From: a virus
Virus record (IMG/VR): IMGVR_UViG_3300007513_002727
Location: 28,943-92,942 of that record
Reading direction: 5' to 3' (one strand)
Length of the DNA stretch: 64,000 nucleotides
Every line of letters begins with the position of its first letter. The stretch's first letter is position 1. Below, piece by piece: positions 24,691 through 32,479 of this stretch. Below the pieces are notes generated by a model, which was not told the DNA's origin, did no database searches, and worked only from the letters and a program-made list of their open reading frames with translations. The position numbers and the translations under genes were made by a program.

Positions 24691-25400
24691 TTGACTGGCA
24701 AAAATACGGACCTAGCTATACAGTATCGCCTGGCATTAAAAAAATTGGAGATCTTCCAATTATTGAATTTGATGATCAAGAGGATAGATATTTAGAACTA
24801 AAGAAAAAAACTAAAGAAAATATATTTTTTGATCCAATGTTTGATAACGACAAAGATCAAAAAGTAGTTAATAAAATAAAAGAGATATTAAAAATAGAAT
24901 ATCCTAACAAGAACTTTAATTTTAATACATTTGAAGAAATGGGTTATGCTATACAAGAAGACATAGCAATTTTCCATCGCTCTAATAAACTAATAGCTCT
25001 TCACGTATCGTTTCCTTCAAGTTGGAAACCTAAAGACAAAATTGGATTATCATTTGCAAATATTCATGCACCAGTACCGGGTATGCAAAAGTTTTTAGAA
25101 CAAGAACAAAAGTATGTAGATATGATGTGTACTGCTATTAAGCCTATTATTAGATATGTTTGGGGAGAACATTTTAATTATTTGTTAAATCCACTTGAAC
25201 CTCTTAATGGAGTAAAAGTAATGCACACAGAACGACAAACGTTTGTAGGACTACCAGAAGATGATTTAGCAATTTTCTTTATTAGAAAAAAAGTTATTCC
25301 GTATAGCGATACAGATACAGAGTTTCAATTATGGTATGAGAAACAAAAACTTTCAATGTCAGAAGAGCAGAAAACATACAAATTGGTAAATGAAGTTTGA
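24687..25400 (+). CDS. DUF3445 / heme-dependent oxidative N-demethylase-like protein
   Basis: 237 residues. PSSWKPKDKIG (110-120), HAPVPG (127-132), a GEHFNYLLNP-type segment and HTERQTFVGLP (about 180-190) match the DUF3445 family from memory. Characterised members are heme-dependent oxidative N-demethylases acting on small methylamines. Marine hosts such as SAR11 use methylated amines, so a metabolic role is plausible but inferred. Heme-ligand identity was not verified. It overlaps the PCMT gene by 4 bp. Confidence 0.7.
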   Translation: MIDWQKYGPSYTVSPGIKKIGDLPIIEFDDQEDRYLELKKKTKENIFFDPMFDNDKDQKVVNKIKEILKIEYPNKNFNFNTFEEMGYAIQEDIAIFHRSNKLIALHVSFPSSWKPKDKIGLSFANIHAPVPGMQKFLEQEQKYVDMMCTAIKPIIRYVWGEHFNYLLNPLEPLNGVKVMHTERQTFVGLPEDDLAIFFIRKKVIPYSDTDTEFQLWYEKQKLSMSEEQKTYKLVNEV

Positions 25401-25608
25401 TTGTTTTTATAAGGTTACTGTAACCACGTGTGTTCCTGAGTCTATAAATTTCTTTGAAGATCAAGAAATATATCATTGGGGATATTATCCATATCATTTG
25501 GTAATCAAAGGAGTAAAAGAACTTTACAAAGAGGGTGCTGATGCTGTAGAATTAGAAATGATAACACAAGAAGAATTTGACAAAATTATAAAACCATATA
25601 CACCATGA
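25390..25608 (+). CDS. Small hypothetical protein
   Basis: 72 residues, acidic, with a Tyr/His-rich centre (EIYHWGYYPYHLVIKGVKEL). No recognised family. It is tightly overlapped on both sides (11 bp upstream, 4 bp downstream), so it is part of the same operon. Confidence 0.6.
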   Translation: MKFDCFYKVTVTTCVPESINFFEDQEIYHWGYYPYHLVIKGVKELYKEGADAVELEMITQEEFDKIIKPYTP

Positions 25609-25814
25609 AAGAATTTAAATTAAACATTAAAATAGGTGACAAAGTAGAAGTAGGACGATTTCGTAATGTTACCACTAAAATTAAAGCAATCGAACTTGAC
25701 AATAACGGGCAACCTGTTATAATAACAAATAAAGGTGCAAAGAAATTATTAAGTTGCAGATTGGTAAAACTATATAAAACATCAAAACAACTACTAATGG
25801 AAAAAAAGAAATGA
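25605..25814 (+). CDS. Small beta-rich protein, paralog of the gene at 5259
   Basis: 69 residues, starting KEFKLNIKIGDKVEVGRF. The whole core aligns by eye with the 5259 protein, 20 kb away, with the same strand-turn-strand order. The two probably arose by duplication within the phage. Function unknown; a small barrel that binds protein or RNA is a possibility. Confidence 0.65.
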   Translation: MKEFKLNIKIGDKVEVGRFRNVTTKIKAIELDNNGQPVIITNKGAKKLLSCRLVKLYKTSKQLLMEKKK

Positions 25815-26533
25815 AACATTTAGGACACAAAGGAATAGAGGCAAACGATACACTACCAAAATATTTTGGTACAAATAATAGATTAATGACAACACTACAA
25901 AAGGTTGCTGAAAAAGATACTGCTGAATATTTTTACAATTTAGAAATACAACCAGAATTTATTCCAAGTGCAGAGCCAGAAACATTTGCAACACTAGATG
26001 CAAGTAAGGCAAAATGCAGAGAAGAAGCATGGAAACGTGCAAACGTCGATGGGTTTGTTGCAGAGTATGGTATAGACAAAGGTAAAAGTTTTATACAATT
26101 ATGTGAACTTAACAAAGATAATGAAACATTTGGCTTTGATGGATTTTTAGGATTGCCAGATGGTGTATGGCCGGGCAACATGATTCATCAAGGTGCGTTT
26201 AATTATGATGGACAAATTCCGTTTGATATCCCAAGCAATGGTACTATTACTAATGGTTGGTTTAATAAAACATTACCAAACTTTAATTATAAACAACCAG
26301 TTGCAAAATTTTTACATATTGATTGTGATGTATATTCAAGTACTGTAGACGTATTCAATACCTTGCAAGGCAAAATTGTTCCAGGTACTGTAATTGTATT
26401 CGACGACTATTGTAATCATCCAAATTGGAGACAAGGTGAATACAAGGCTTGGCAAGAATTTAGATCCAACAATAATATCCAATACAAATATCTTTATGTT
26501 GCTGGTATGGCCGTAGCATTAATTGTTATCTAA
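25811..26533 (+). CDS. TylF/macrocin-O-methyltransferase-like enzyme
   Basis: 240 residues. VAEYGIDKGKSFIQL gives the SAM-binding loop. FGFDGFLGLPDGVWPG, FLHIDCDVYSSTVDVFNTL and VIVFDDYCNHPNWRQGEYKAW are the acidic, metal-binding and active-site signatures of TylF-like O-methyltransferases. These methylate sugar hydroxyls in natural products and surface glycans. It may act with other sugar-modifying enzymes of this phage. Quoted segments are partial. Confidence 0.8.
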   Translation: MKHLGHKGIEANDTLPKYFGTNNRLMTTLQKVAEKDTAEYFYNLEIQPEFIPSAEPETFATLDASKAKCREEAWKRANVDGFVAEYGIDKGKSFIQLCELNKDNETFGFDGFLGLPDGVWPGNMIHQGAFNYDGQIPFDIPSNGTITNGWFNKTLPNFNYKQPVAKFLHIDCDVYSSTVDVFNTLQGKIVPGTVIVFDDYCNHPNWRQGEYKAWQEFRSNNNIQYKYLYVAGMAVALIVI

Positions 26534-26695
26534 GTGACACTCACACACGGTTTAATATTAGGAATTGGTGGCACAATACTTACTTTAGTTGGCTTTGGTA
26601 TTGCTTTTTATACTGCTACGGCACAACAAAAAAAGAAACTACAAGATGAAGAAACTCAAAGAAAACATAAAAAATTGTATGGTAATTTTGGTTGA
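26534..26695 (+). CDS. 53-aa single-pass membrane protein (GTG start)
   Basis: A GTG-started frame immediately after the preceding stop (TAAGTG) and ending at 26695. One transmembrane segment (LILGIGGTILTLVGFGIAFY) is followed by a basic, charged tail (QQKKKLQDEETQRKHKKL). The same GTG-after-stop arrangement occurs at 20935. Size and shape suit a small envelope peptide. Function unknown. Confidence 0.6.
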   Translation: MTLTHGLILGIGGTILTLVGFGIAFYTATAQQKKKLQDEETQRKHKKLYGNFG

Positions 26696-26720
26696 CAAAA
26701 TACCAAAAATATAATATAAT
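26692..26720 (+). promoter_or_regulatory. Consensus sigma70 promoter
   Basis: TTGACA (26692-26697), 17-bp spacer, TATAAT (26715-26720): both hexamers are perfect. The predicted start, near 26727, is the first base of the structured RNA candidate. Confidence 0.8.
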
Positions 26721-26726
26721 GGTAAC

Positions 26727-26886
26727 TATGCAAAAGCGAGCATCGGGTTTACAAGTGCGTAGAAACTCATTTGTCAACTTCAACCATATCACCCCCTTTA
26801 GGGTAATGCATTTTAGAAGCAGAGAGGCTGGTGACAGGCTTACTGCGAGACTGCGTAAGAACTTGTTCCCGATGTTAGGCTTTTAG
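26727..26886 (+). ncRNA. Candidate structured RNA (or leaderless 52-aa ORF)
   Basis: The segment is visibly richer in GC than its surroundings. CATCGGG (26741-26747) pairs with CCCGATG (26868-26874) and ACAAG (26751-26755) with CTTGT (26862-26866), closing a 126-nt domain with 12 bp. Inside are ACCC/GGGT and CTTAC/GTAAG hairpins. An open frame from ATG 26728 to TAG 26886 exists, but its codons (CCC, AGG, CTG, ACC) are unlike neighbouring genes. I favour an RNA; a small basic protein cannot be excluded. Confidence 0.5.
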
Positions 26887-26887
26887 T

Positions 26888-27373
26888 ATGAGAAAAAAAT
26901 CACAAGAGTTATTAGATAATTTAAACAAAATTACTGCTAAACCAAAAATGACATTTGAAGAAAATGTTGAATCTTATACTAATAGACATTATCCTAGCAC
27001 TATACACAAATTACCAACAAGTTATGACAAAGCAAAACGTTATAAAGACGAAGAAGGTGAAGAATATATTAAAATTGATAGAGTATATGGAGGACTATAC
27101 GAGTGCCAACTTAGACAAAAAGATGGTACAATATATAAAGGTAAACTCTATAATAAAAAAAGATTAATTAAAAATGAGGTAGATGGTAAAAACTTTTATT
27201 CACAATGTCATATGACGTCTGATGGACGTTGGTTTGATAACTGTGGATTACCAATTGAACCACCAAAACAAGTAGATATTGAACCTGAAGCAAAACCAGA
27301 CGAAGACGACATTAAAGAACAAAAAAGAATAGCACGTGAAAGAGAACAACGAATAATAGCAGGATTAAAATGA
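26888..27373 (+). CDS. Hypothetical phage protein
   Basis: 161 residues, charged. A central MORN-like or small beta segment (YGGLYECQLRQKDGTIYKGKLYNKKRL) is followed by an acidic tail and a basic helical end. No family recognised. Its start follows the candidate RNA by 1 bp, so it may be co-transcribed. The quoted segment is partial. Confidence 0.6.
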   Translation: MRKKSQELLDNLNKITAKPKMTFEENVESYTNRHYPSTIHKLPTSYDKAKRYKDEEGEEYIKIDRVYGGLYECQLRQKDGTIYKGKLYNKKRLIKNEVDGKNFYSQCHMTSDGRWFDNCGLPIEPPKQVDIEPEAKPDEDDIKEQKRIAREREQRIIAGLK

Positions 27374-27681
27374 GTTGTTTGTCTTTACTTTTTGCCTTAT
27401 CAATGCACATTGGATTAGAAGGAAATTATAATAACTACCATCCACACGCACGATGTCAAAAAGATGCTTTAATTTCAGGAGTTTATTATAATAGTGAAGA
27501 TAATGTATCTGCTTACATTGGTCTTGAACATAACGGATTTGAAGTTGGATTAGTTACTGGTTACAGCCAAGATGTAGTTCCTATGTTTAGATATAAAAAG
27601 AATAATTGGTTTATTGCTCCTGGATATGAAATTGACGGAACTCATGGAATTGTAATTGGATGGGCGTTTAAGTTAAAATGA
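27370..27681 (+). CDS. Small beta-barrel-like secreted protein
   Basis: 103 residues with a hydrophobic N-terminus (MSCLSLLFALSMHIGLEGNY) and alternating strands (NVSAYIGLEHNGFEVGLVTGYS) ending in GWAFKLK. Similar short barrel-like proteins appear in marine T4-like phages (from memory), with unknown function. ATGA overlaps join it to both neighbours. Confidence 0.6.
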   Translation: MSCLSLLFALSMHIGLEGNYNNYHPHARCQKDALISGVYYNSEDNVSAYIGLEHNGFEVGLVTGYSQDVVPMFRYKKNNWFIAPGYEIDGTHGIVIGWAFKLK

Positions 27682-27830
27682 ATTCATTAGCAAAACTTTT
27701 TGAACCCAGCAAAGACCGTTTAATTGGTAATGCTAAACGTATGATGGACAATGCTAAAAATCCTTGGTTTGAACAATATTGGACAAAAGTTTATGTTCAT
27801 CTTTGTAAACAATACAAAAAACTCAACTAA
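27678..27830 (+). CDS. 50-aa hypothetical protein
   Basis: A short frame beginning in the stop region of the preceding gene (ATGA) and ending at 27830. It is basic and helical with aromatic residues (NPWFEQYWTKVYVHLCKQYKK). Codon use matches neighbours. No family recognised. Confidence 0.6.
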   Translation: MNSLAKLFEPSKDRLIGNAKRMMDNAKNPWFEQYWTKVYVHLCKQYKKLN

Positions 27831-27833
27831 ATA
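27827..27833 (+). promoter_or_regulatory. Late-promoter-like CTAAATA
   Basis: CTAAATA overlapping the stop codon of the 50-aa gene. It is followed not by a gene but by a structured, GC-richer non-coding stretch. Confidence 0.45.
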
Positions 27834-27839
27834 CCTTTG

Positions 27840-27945
27840 TAACGCCACTGTTCTAGTGACGTCGGCAAACAAATGACCCGTTTGTACCGAAAGGGAAGAC
27901 CATAGAAAAGGGCCGGGCCGTACGCGAATATCTCGCCAACAATCA
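27840..27945 (+). ncRNA. Candidate structured RNA or long leader
   Basis: A non-coding stretch distinctly richer in GC than its flanks, between a late-type box and the first oxygenase gene. Visible elements: CACT/AGTG hairpin inside GCC/GGC, CAAAC/GTTTG, CCC/GGG across a GAAAGGG run, tandem GGGCCGGGCC, and GCGA-ATATC-TCGC. No open frame of note. It may be a small RNA or a riboswitch-like leader; no known class is recognised. Confidence 0.4.
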
Positions 27946-27949
27946 AATA

Positions 27950-28005
27950 TAGTGTAGTATGGAGAACAATATTATTGACTCCTATTGCTGATCTATGCTA
28001 CACTA
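27950..28005 (+). promoter_or_regulatory. Sigma70 promoter framed by an 8-bp inverted repeat
   Basis: TTGACT (27975-27980), 18-bp spacer, TACACT (27999-28004). TAGTGTAG (27950-27957) is a perfect inverted repeat of CTACACTA (27998-28005), which overlaps the -10, suggesting an operator or an RNA switch. Confidence 0.5.
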
Positions 28006-28021
28006 AAAATGGAGATATACA

Positions 28022-28834
28022 ATGGAAGTCAAAAGAAAATTAAAACCAAGCGAAATAAATGCCAACTATAGTGCATTACCAAAAGATATTAATTCATACA
28101 TCGATGAGAGTGTGATGGCCAAACAGCCAGAGATAGATCTTTGGGAGTTCATGCAGACACGCCCAGATCAACTGTATGAAGAATGGGCATACGAAGTAGG
28201 ATCTGACACAACGACAAAATATGAGGCAAAAGCATTTACAAATCTAAACCTTAACGAAGATGATTTTTTTCAATTCATGAAAGAAAATAAACACACTTGT
28301 CAAAAAAAATACTACGAACGGAGACCATATCACAATGGTAGAAGTGAACTAACTGAAAACTTTCCAATGAAATGTGGATACAATGCTAGAAACACAGTTG
28401 AATATAATTGGGGACTTTATGGCAATAGCAATGAACAAGTAAAAGAGTTACTAGGTAGTCGTAAAGTATGGGAAGATAAAATTGGAATAGATTACGACAC
28501 TGCATTAATAAGATTATTAGCATATATGCCAGGAATGATTCTGCCATGGCACGTTGATAACTTAGGCAACTGGTGTAGAAACTATAAACATTTGAATCCA
28601 AATATTGATACTAGAATGTGTGACTTGGGTCCTATCAAAAGATATCTTGTAATGATTACTGATTGGCATTGGGGACACGTAATACAATTTGAAAATAGTT
28701 ACTTTCCTAATTACAAAAGCGGTGATGTATTTGATTTACCTATACCACGTCCACACTGCTCTGCTAATATGGGTATGAGAATAAAACTAACTTGTAGTAT
28801 AAGTGGTGCTCAAACAAAAGATTATACAAAATGA
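28022..28834 (+). CDS. 2-oxoglutarate/Fe(II) oxygenase-like protein 1
   Basis: 270 residues. The double-stranded beta-helix facial triad is visible: His177-x-Asp179 in PWHVDN and His245 in PRPHCSAN, with Arg253 or Lys255 to bind 2-oxoglutarate. Between them lies the ITDWHWGHVIQFEN block that recurs in its neighbours. It is the first gene of the oxygenase cluster, and closest to oxygenase 3 (both have NWGL and RLLxYMPGxxLPxH). It presumably hydroxylates or otherwise oxidises a small molecule or glycan; substrate unknown. Confidence 0.78.
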   Translation: MEVKRKLKPSEINANYSALPKDINSYIDESVMAKQPEIDLWEFMQTRPDQLYEEWAYEVGSDTTTKYEAKAFTNLNLNEDDFFQFMKENKHTCQKKYYERRPYHNGRSELTENFPMKCGYNARNTVEYNWGLYGNSNEQVKELLGSRKVWEDKIGIDYDTALIRLLAYMPGMILPWHVDNLGNWCRNYKHLNPNIDTRMCDLGPIKRYLVMITDWHWGHVIQFENSYFPNYKSGDVFDLPIPRPHCSANMGMRIKLTCSISGAQTKDYTK

Positions 28835-29553
28835 AACTAAAACATCCTATTTCAGAAACTAGGATTGACCCAAAAGTTGCTGTTCCAAAAGAAATATTAG
28901 AGCAGTATCCTTGGCATTGGGATCCAATCACAACTGATCATACAGATAACACACACTTTATGAAAAACATAGAGTTTGATTGGAAGGGTTTAGGGGATTG
29001 GGCAATAAAAAAATGCAATGAACATTTAACTCCTCAAAAATATTGGAGGTTTGATTACGAACAAGATGCAATATATCATGCAAAAGAAAACGTAAACAAT
29101 ATGCCAATTAAAGAACAAGCATTTCTTGCCTTTAAAAATAACACACACTGTGAAGAAAATAGTCAATATTTTAAAATTGCAAATGAAGAGTTTGAACATT
29201 GGCAAGAACCACTTATGGATATGTTTCCAGAACTAAAAAAAACTAAAATGGGTGTGAGTTTATTTGTTCAACCACCCGGTCACACTATGTTCACCCATGT
29301 AGACACCTACAGTAGTTTTATAAGACGTACAGGAGATACAAAAGCAGACTACACTATTTTAAGAAGATATATGGCTTTTGTTCGAGACTGGGATTTTGGG
29401 CATTTCTTTCATTATGGAAATCATTGTTTCAGTCAATGGAGAGCAGGAGACTGTTATGATCTAGTGCCTGGAGTATATCACGGTAGTGCTAATGCAGGAT
29501 TAAATCCTAAAATTACAATTCATTGGAGTGGTGAATTAAAAGATAATGGATAA
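28831..29553 (+). CDS. 2-oxoglutarate/Fe(II) oxygenase-like protein 2
   Basis: 240 residues with the triad His156-x-Asp158 (FTHVDTY) and His217 (VYHGSANAG), and Lys227 as likely co-substrate ligand. FVRDWDFGHFFHYGN matches the DW-x-x-G-H block of protein 1. It overlaps both neighbours by 4-8 bp. It is one of a set of diverged paralogs rather than a recent copy, so the enzymes may carry out successive or different oxidations. Confidence 0.78.
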   Translation: MKLKHPISETRIDPKVAVPKEILEQYPWHWDPITTDHTDNTHFMKNIEFDWKGLGDWAIKKCNEHLTPQKYWRFDYEQDAIYHAKENVNNMPIKEQAFLAFKNNTHCEENSQYFKIANEEFEHWQEPLMDMFPELKKTKMGVSLFVQPPGHTMFTHVDTYSSFIRRTGDTKADYTILRRYMAFVRDWDFGHFFHYGNHCFSQWRAGDCYDLVPGVYHGSANAGLNPKITIHWSGELKDNG

Positions 29554-30160
29554 TCAATATTTTAAAAAATTTCTTGCAGATAGAAATATTAATTTAAATG
29601 AACATATACAAATAGAAAAACTATGTTCTTTAGACATTGATCCAAAAGCATTTGAGAATTTTGCAAACAAACATAGAGATGAAGCCACTGTCAAATGGTA
29701 TCATCCAAGACCTTTCTTAAATGCAGAAACAAATGAACAGGCCATTAACGCAAACTGGATTGGTTATAATGAACACAACACTACTGAAACAAATTGGGGA
29801 CTAGATCCTAAACACAACAAAACTTTAAAAGAAATAATTGGTAAAGAAAACTTTAATAGATTAGGAATAGATCCTAATGAAACTTTATTAAGACTGTTAG
29901 AATATATGCCTGGACACTGTTTACCATTACACTATGACGGCTTTGAAGGATTTAAAAGATTATATGGCAAAGAAAACAGCACAAGATTTTTTGTTGCAAT
30001 AAGTGATTGGGATTGGGGTCATGCATTACAAGTTCATGATAATATTATTTCTAATTGGCAACCAGGCGACACTTATATTATTCCGGCAGGTGTATGCCAT
30101 GCCAGTGCAAATTTTGGCATTTCACCCAAGTACACATTGACTGTTACAGGAGTCAGATAA
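29546..30160 (+). CDS. 2-oxoglutarate/Fe(II) oxygenase-like protein 3
   Basis: 204 residues; triad His129-x-Asp131 (PLHYDGF) and His185 (VCHASANFG), Lys195 near the end. AISDWDWGHALQVHD is the shared block. Very close in layout to protein 1 but without its N-terminal extension. Its stop codon overlaps the aminotransferase ATG (TAATG). Confidence 0.78.
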   Translation: MDNQYFKKFLADRNINLNEHIQIEKLCSLDIDPKAFENFANKHRDEATVKWYHPRPFLNAETNEQAINANWIGYNEHNTTETNWGLDPKHNKTLKEIIGKENFNRLGIDPNETLLRLLEYMPGHCLPLHYDGFEGFKRLYGKENSTRFFVAISDWDWGHALQVHDNIISNWQPGDTYIIPAGVCHASANFGISPKYTLTVTGVR

Positions 30161-31209
30161 TGATTTCAAACGTAGCAGGTGATAGATTATACAATCAAAT
30201 TCACGAAAGACTTAATGATGCATATCACAAAATTCACACTTCTGGAAACTGGATTGATGGAGAATACTGTCAAAGTGCAGAACAAAAACTGAAACAAATT
30301 ACAGGAAGAAAACACGCAAGACTAATGACTTCAGCAACAAGTTCATTAATGGTTGCTTTGATATCTTGGAACATAAGAAATAAAAATGTTGCCTGTGTAA
30401 ATTACAGTTATGTTGCGAGTGCAAATCAAGCCGCTCTCTTAAACAATATAGATTTATTTGACGTTGATGAAAAAGGATTAATGCAATTAGATGAAATATT
30501 TGAACATGATCTTGTAATACCTGTTTCATTGTACGGCAATACTATTAATTACGATAATTTGAAAGTGGGTAAAGATACAAAAGTTATTGTTGATTGTGCT
30601 CAAAGTTTAGGAGCAAAGTATAAAAACAAACCTGATGGTAGTTTTGGTGATGCGGCAGTATTCAGTTTTGCAAGAAACAAACCTATAGCAACAGCAGGTA
30701 CTCATGGTGCTTTGGTTTGGGATGACGACTCCTTAACAACAATTATTCATGCAGTTTCTAACAATGGCAAATTAGGTAGAGATTCCAAGATACAAGCGTA
30801 CGGAATAAACGCTGTTCCTATGGAACTACAAGCGGCACAAATTGATATAGGATTAGATCATATGGGTGAATGGCAAGTAAAAAGAAAATCAATACATCAA
30901 TATTATGTAGAACAATTTAAAAATTTACCCTTAGAAATTATACACGCAAATGACTATTGTGAATCTAATTATCACAAGTTTGCTTTAAAAACAAATCAAA
31001 GAAACGATTTGTACAAACATTGTCAAAAAAATAACATACAGGCTTTATTACATTATACAGATAATTTTAGTGATTATTTTGGTTCTACTAAAGTGTTTCC
31101 AAACACTGATGCATTTTGTAAAACTGTAATTACATTACCAAATCATAGTTGGATGACTGATGCAGAAATAGAAACAGTTGCCAATACAGTGAAAGAATTT
31201 TATATATGA
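30160..31209 (+). CDS. DegT/DnrJ/EryC1-family PLP sugar aminotransferase
   Basis: 349 residues from ATG 30160. The fold is set by TSATSSLMVAL, VIVDCAQSLGAKY (PLP-ring Asp) and VFSFARNKPIATAGTHGALVW, whose Lys is the expected Schiff-base residue. These enzymes aminate keto-sugars bound to nucleotides, or related polyols. Sitting inside the oxygenase cluster, it suggests that the product is an amino-sugar or similar. It overlaps the SDR gene by 4 bp. Confidence 0.85.
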   Translation: MISNVAGDRLYNQIHERLNDAYHKIHTSGNWIDGEYCQSAEQKLKQITGRKHARLMTSATSSLMVALISWNIRNKNVACVNYSYVASANQAALLNNIDLFDVDEKGLMQLDEIFEHDLVIPVSLYGNTINYDNLKVGKDTKVIVDCAQSLGAKYKNKPDGSFGDAAVFSFARNKPIATAGTHGALVWDDDSLTTIIHAVSNNGKLGRDSKIQAYGINAVPMELQAAQIDIGLDHMGEWQVKRKSIHQYYVEQFKNLPLEIIHANDYCESNYHKFALKTNQRNDLYKHCQKNNIQALLHYTDNFSDYFGSTKVFPNTDAFCKTVITLPNHSWMTDAEIETVANTVKEFYI

Positions 31210-31742
31210 AAAATATTGCAGTAATAGGACATGATGGCAAACTTGGATCTGAGTTAATGAAACAACCAAATACGATTGCTGTTCCATGGATGTTTGAAAA
31301 CGATCACCAAGTTATTGCAAAATGGTTTGATGATAATCCTGCTGTTGATACTGTTTGGCACGTTGCAAGAACTTGTAGAAAACAAGGCACAAGACGTGAC
31401 CATGAAACTTTTCTAACAGAACAAAAAGGTATGCTAGACTTAATGCAAACAAGAGCAAAACATTGTAGGTTTGTTTATGCATCAAGTAAGATAGTGTATG
31501 GACTAGGAGGTGTCAGCGACAACAAAGACGAAGTATTGCCAGTGCAAAAAGTGGCAGAACATTTTTATGATGGCAAAGTTGGCATTCATAACTGTCCTGA
31601 ATGGCAAACCACAAGGCAATTAAACATAAATGAACTGGACACCAAAAGAACCATTTACGCCTGTACAAAATTATCAAATGAACAGATAATACAAAAACAT
31701 TGTTCAAACTTTAAAATTATTAGAATATGGGATATAGCATAG
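31206..31742 (+). CDS. Short SDR/RmlD-like NAD(P)-binding protein
   Basis: 178 residues. The N-terminal GHDGKLGSELM is a modified Rossmann loop, VYASSKIVYG gives the Ser, and YACTKLSNEQ gives the YxxxK catalytic pair. It is much shorter than usual epimerases or reductases (about 300 residues) and lacks the substrate-binding C-terminus. It may be a minimal reductase acting with the neighbouring aminotransferase. It overlaps oxygenase 4. Confidence 0.7.
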   Translation: MKNIAVIGHDGKLGSELMKQPNTIAVPWMFENDHQVIAKWFDDNPAVDTVWHVARTCRKQGTRRDHETFLTEQKGMLDLMQTRAKHCRFVYASSKIVYGLGGVSDNKDEVLPVQKVAEHFYDGKVGIHNCPEWQTTRQLNINELDTKRTIYACTKLSNEQIIQKHCSNFKIIRIWDIA

Positions 31743-32443
31743 ATTACAAAAAACTTTACGAGCAAGTAGAAACTGTAAATGATTGGTTAGACCTTTTAAA
31801 AAATCCTAATTTTAATTGGACTGAGTGTATGTTAAGTTTGTCTAATTATAAACCAGGTGATTACAGTTTTGAAAAAATAGGCACCATAAATGGCACATGG
31901 AACTTTCAATCAGACAATTTAAAATTAAAAGCATCTGAAAGTTTAGATAATAATGAGTATGCAGACAAATCTGAAATAGATTTTAAAAAACAATATAATT
32001 TTCATCACGGGTATAAAGAATATGAATCAAATGAATTAGCCAACTCTATTGCTAAAGCACTAGGATTTACAGATTATAAAGCGGCTATTAATATTCAAGA
32101 ACCTGGTAGTATAAAAAATCTTCATGCAGATTCTTTAAATGGATGGTTCAAAGATGTTGAAAAGTATCAGCACGTTGCATTAGATAAAAATCTTAAACAA
32201 CCTAAAGGCACACAAAATTTACACCGTGTGTTTGTTGCATTAACTGATTGGAAACCAGGCTGGATGTGGCAGTTTGGAGTAGACCATTGGACTAATTGGA
32301 AAAGGGGCGACGTGGTTAATTTTGATTGGAGAAATGTACCACACTGTACAGCAAATGCAGGCTATTCACCACGTCCTATATTAAAGATTACAGGAATAAG
32401 CGAATTTATTAAAAAAAATAAACACTTTAATATTGTTATATAA
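31727..32443 (+). CDS. 2-oxoglutarate/Fe(II) oxygenase-like protein 4
   Basis: 238 residues; triad His133-x-Asp135 (NLHADSL) and His206 (VPHCTANAG), with Arg216. ALTDWKPGWMWQFG and WTNWKRGDVVNFDW are shared with oxygenase 6, its closest relative (WTQWKKGDVVFFDW). The start lies inside the SDR gene. A perfect late promoter overlaps its stop. Confidence 0.78.
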   Translation: MGYSIDYKKLYEQVETVNDWLDLLKNPNFNWTECMLSLSNYKPGDYSFEKIGTINGTWNFQSDNLKLKASESLDNNEYADKSEIDFKKQYNFHHGYKEYESNELANSIAKALGFTDYKAAINIQEPGSIKNLHADSLNGWFKDVEKYQHVALDKNLKQPKGTQNLHRVFVALTDWKPGWMWQFGVDHWTNWKRGDVVNFDWRNVPHCTANAGYSPRPILKITGISEFIKKNKHFNIVI

Positions 32444-32446
32444 ATA
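32439..32446 (+). promoter_or_regulatory. T4-type late promoter TATAAATA
   Basis: Perfect consensus overlapping the end of oxygenase 4. It is followed by a 33-nt leader with CTATAGGAGA as ribosome binding site for oxygenase 5, which is therefore likely a late, well-expressed gene. Confidence 0.6.
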
Positions 32447-32479
32447 CTACGGAGTCAAAAAACCTATAGGAGACAAACT

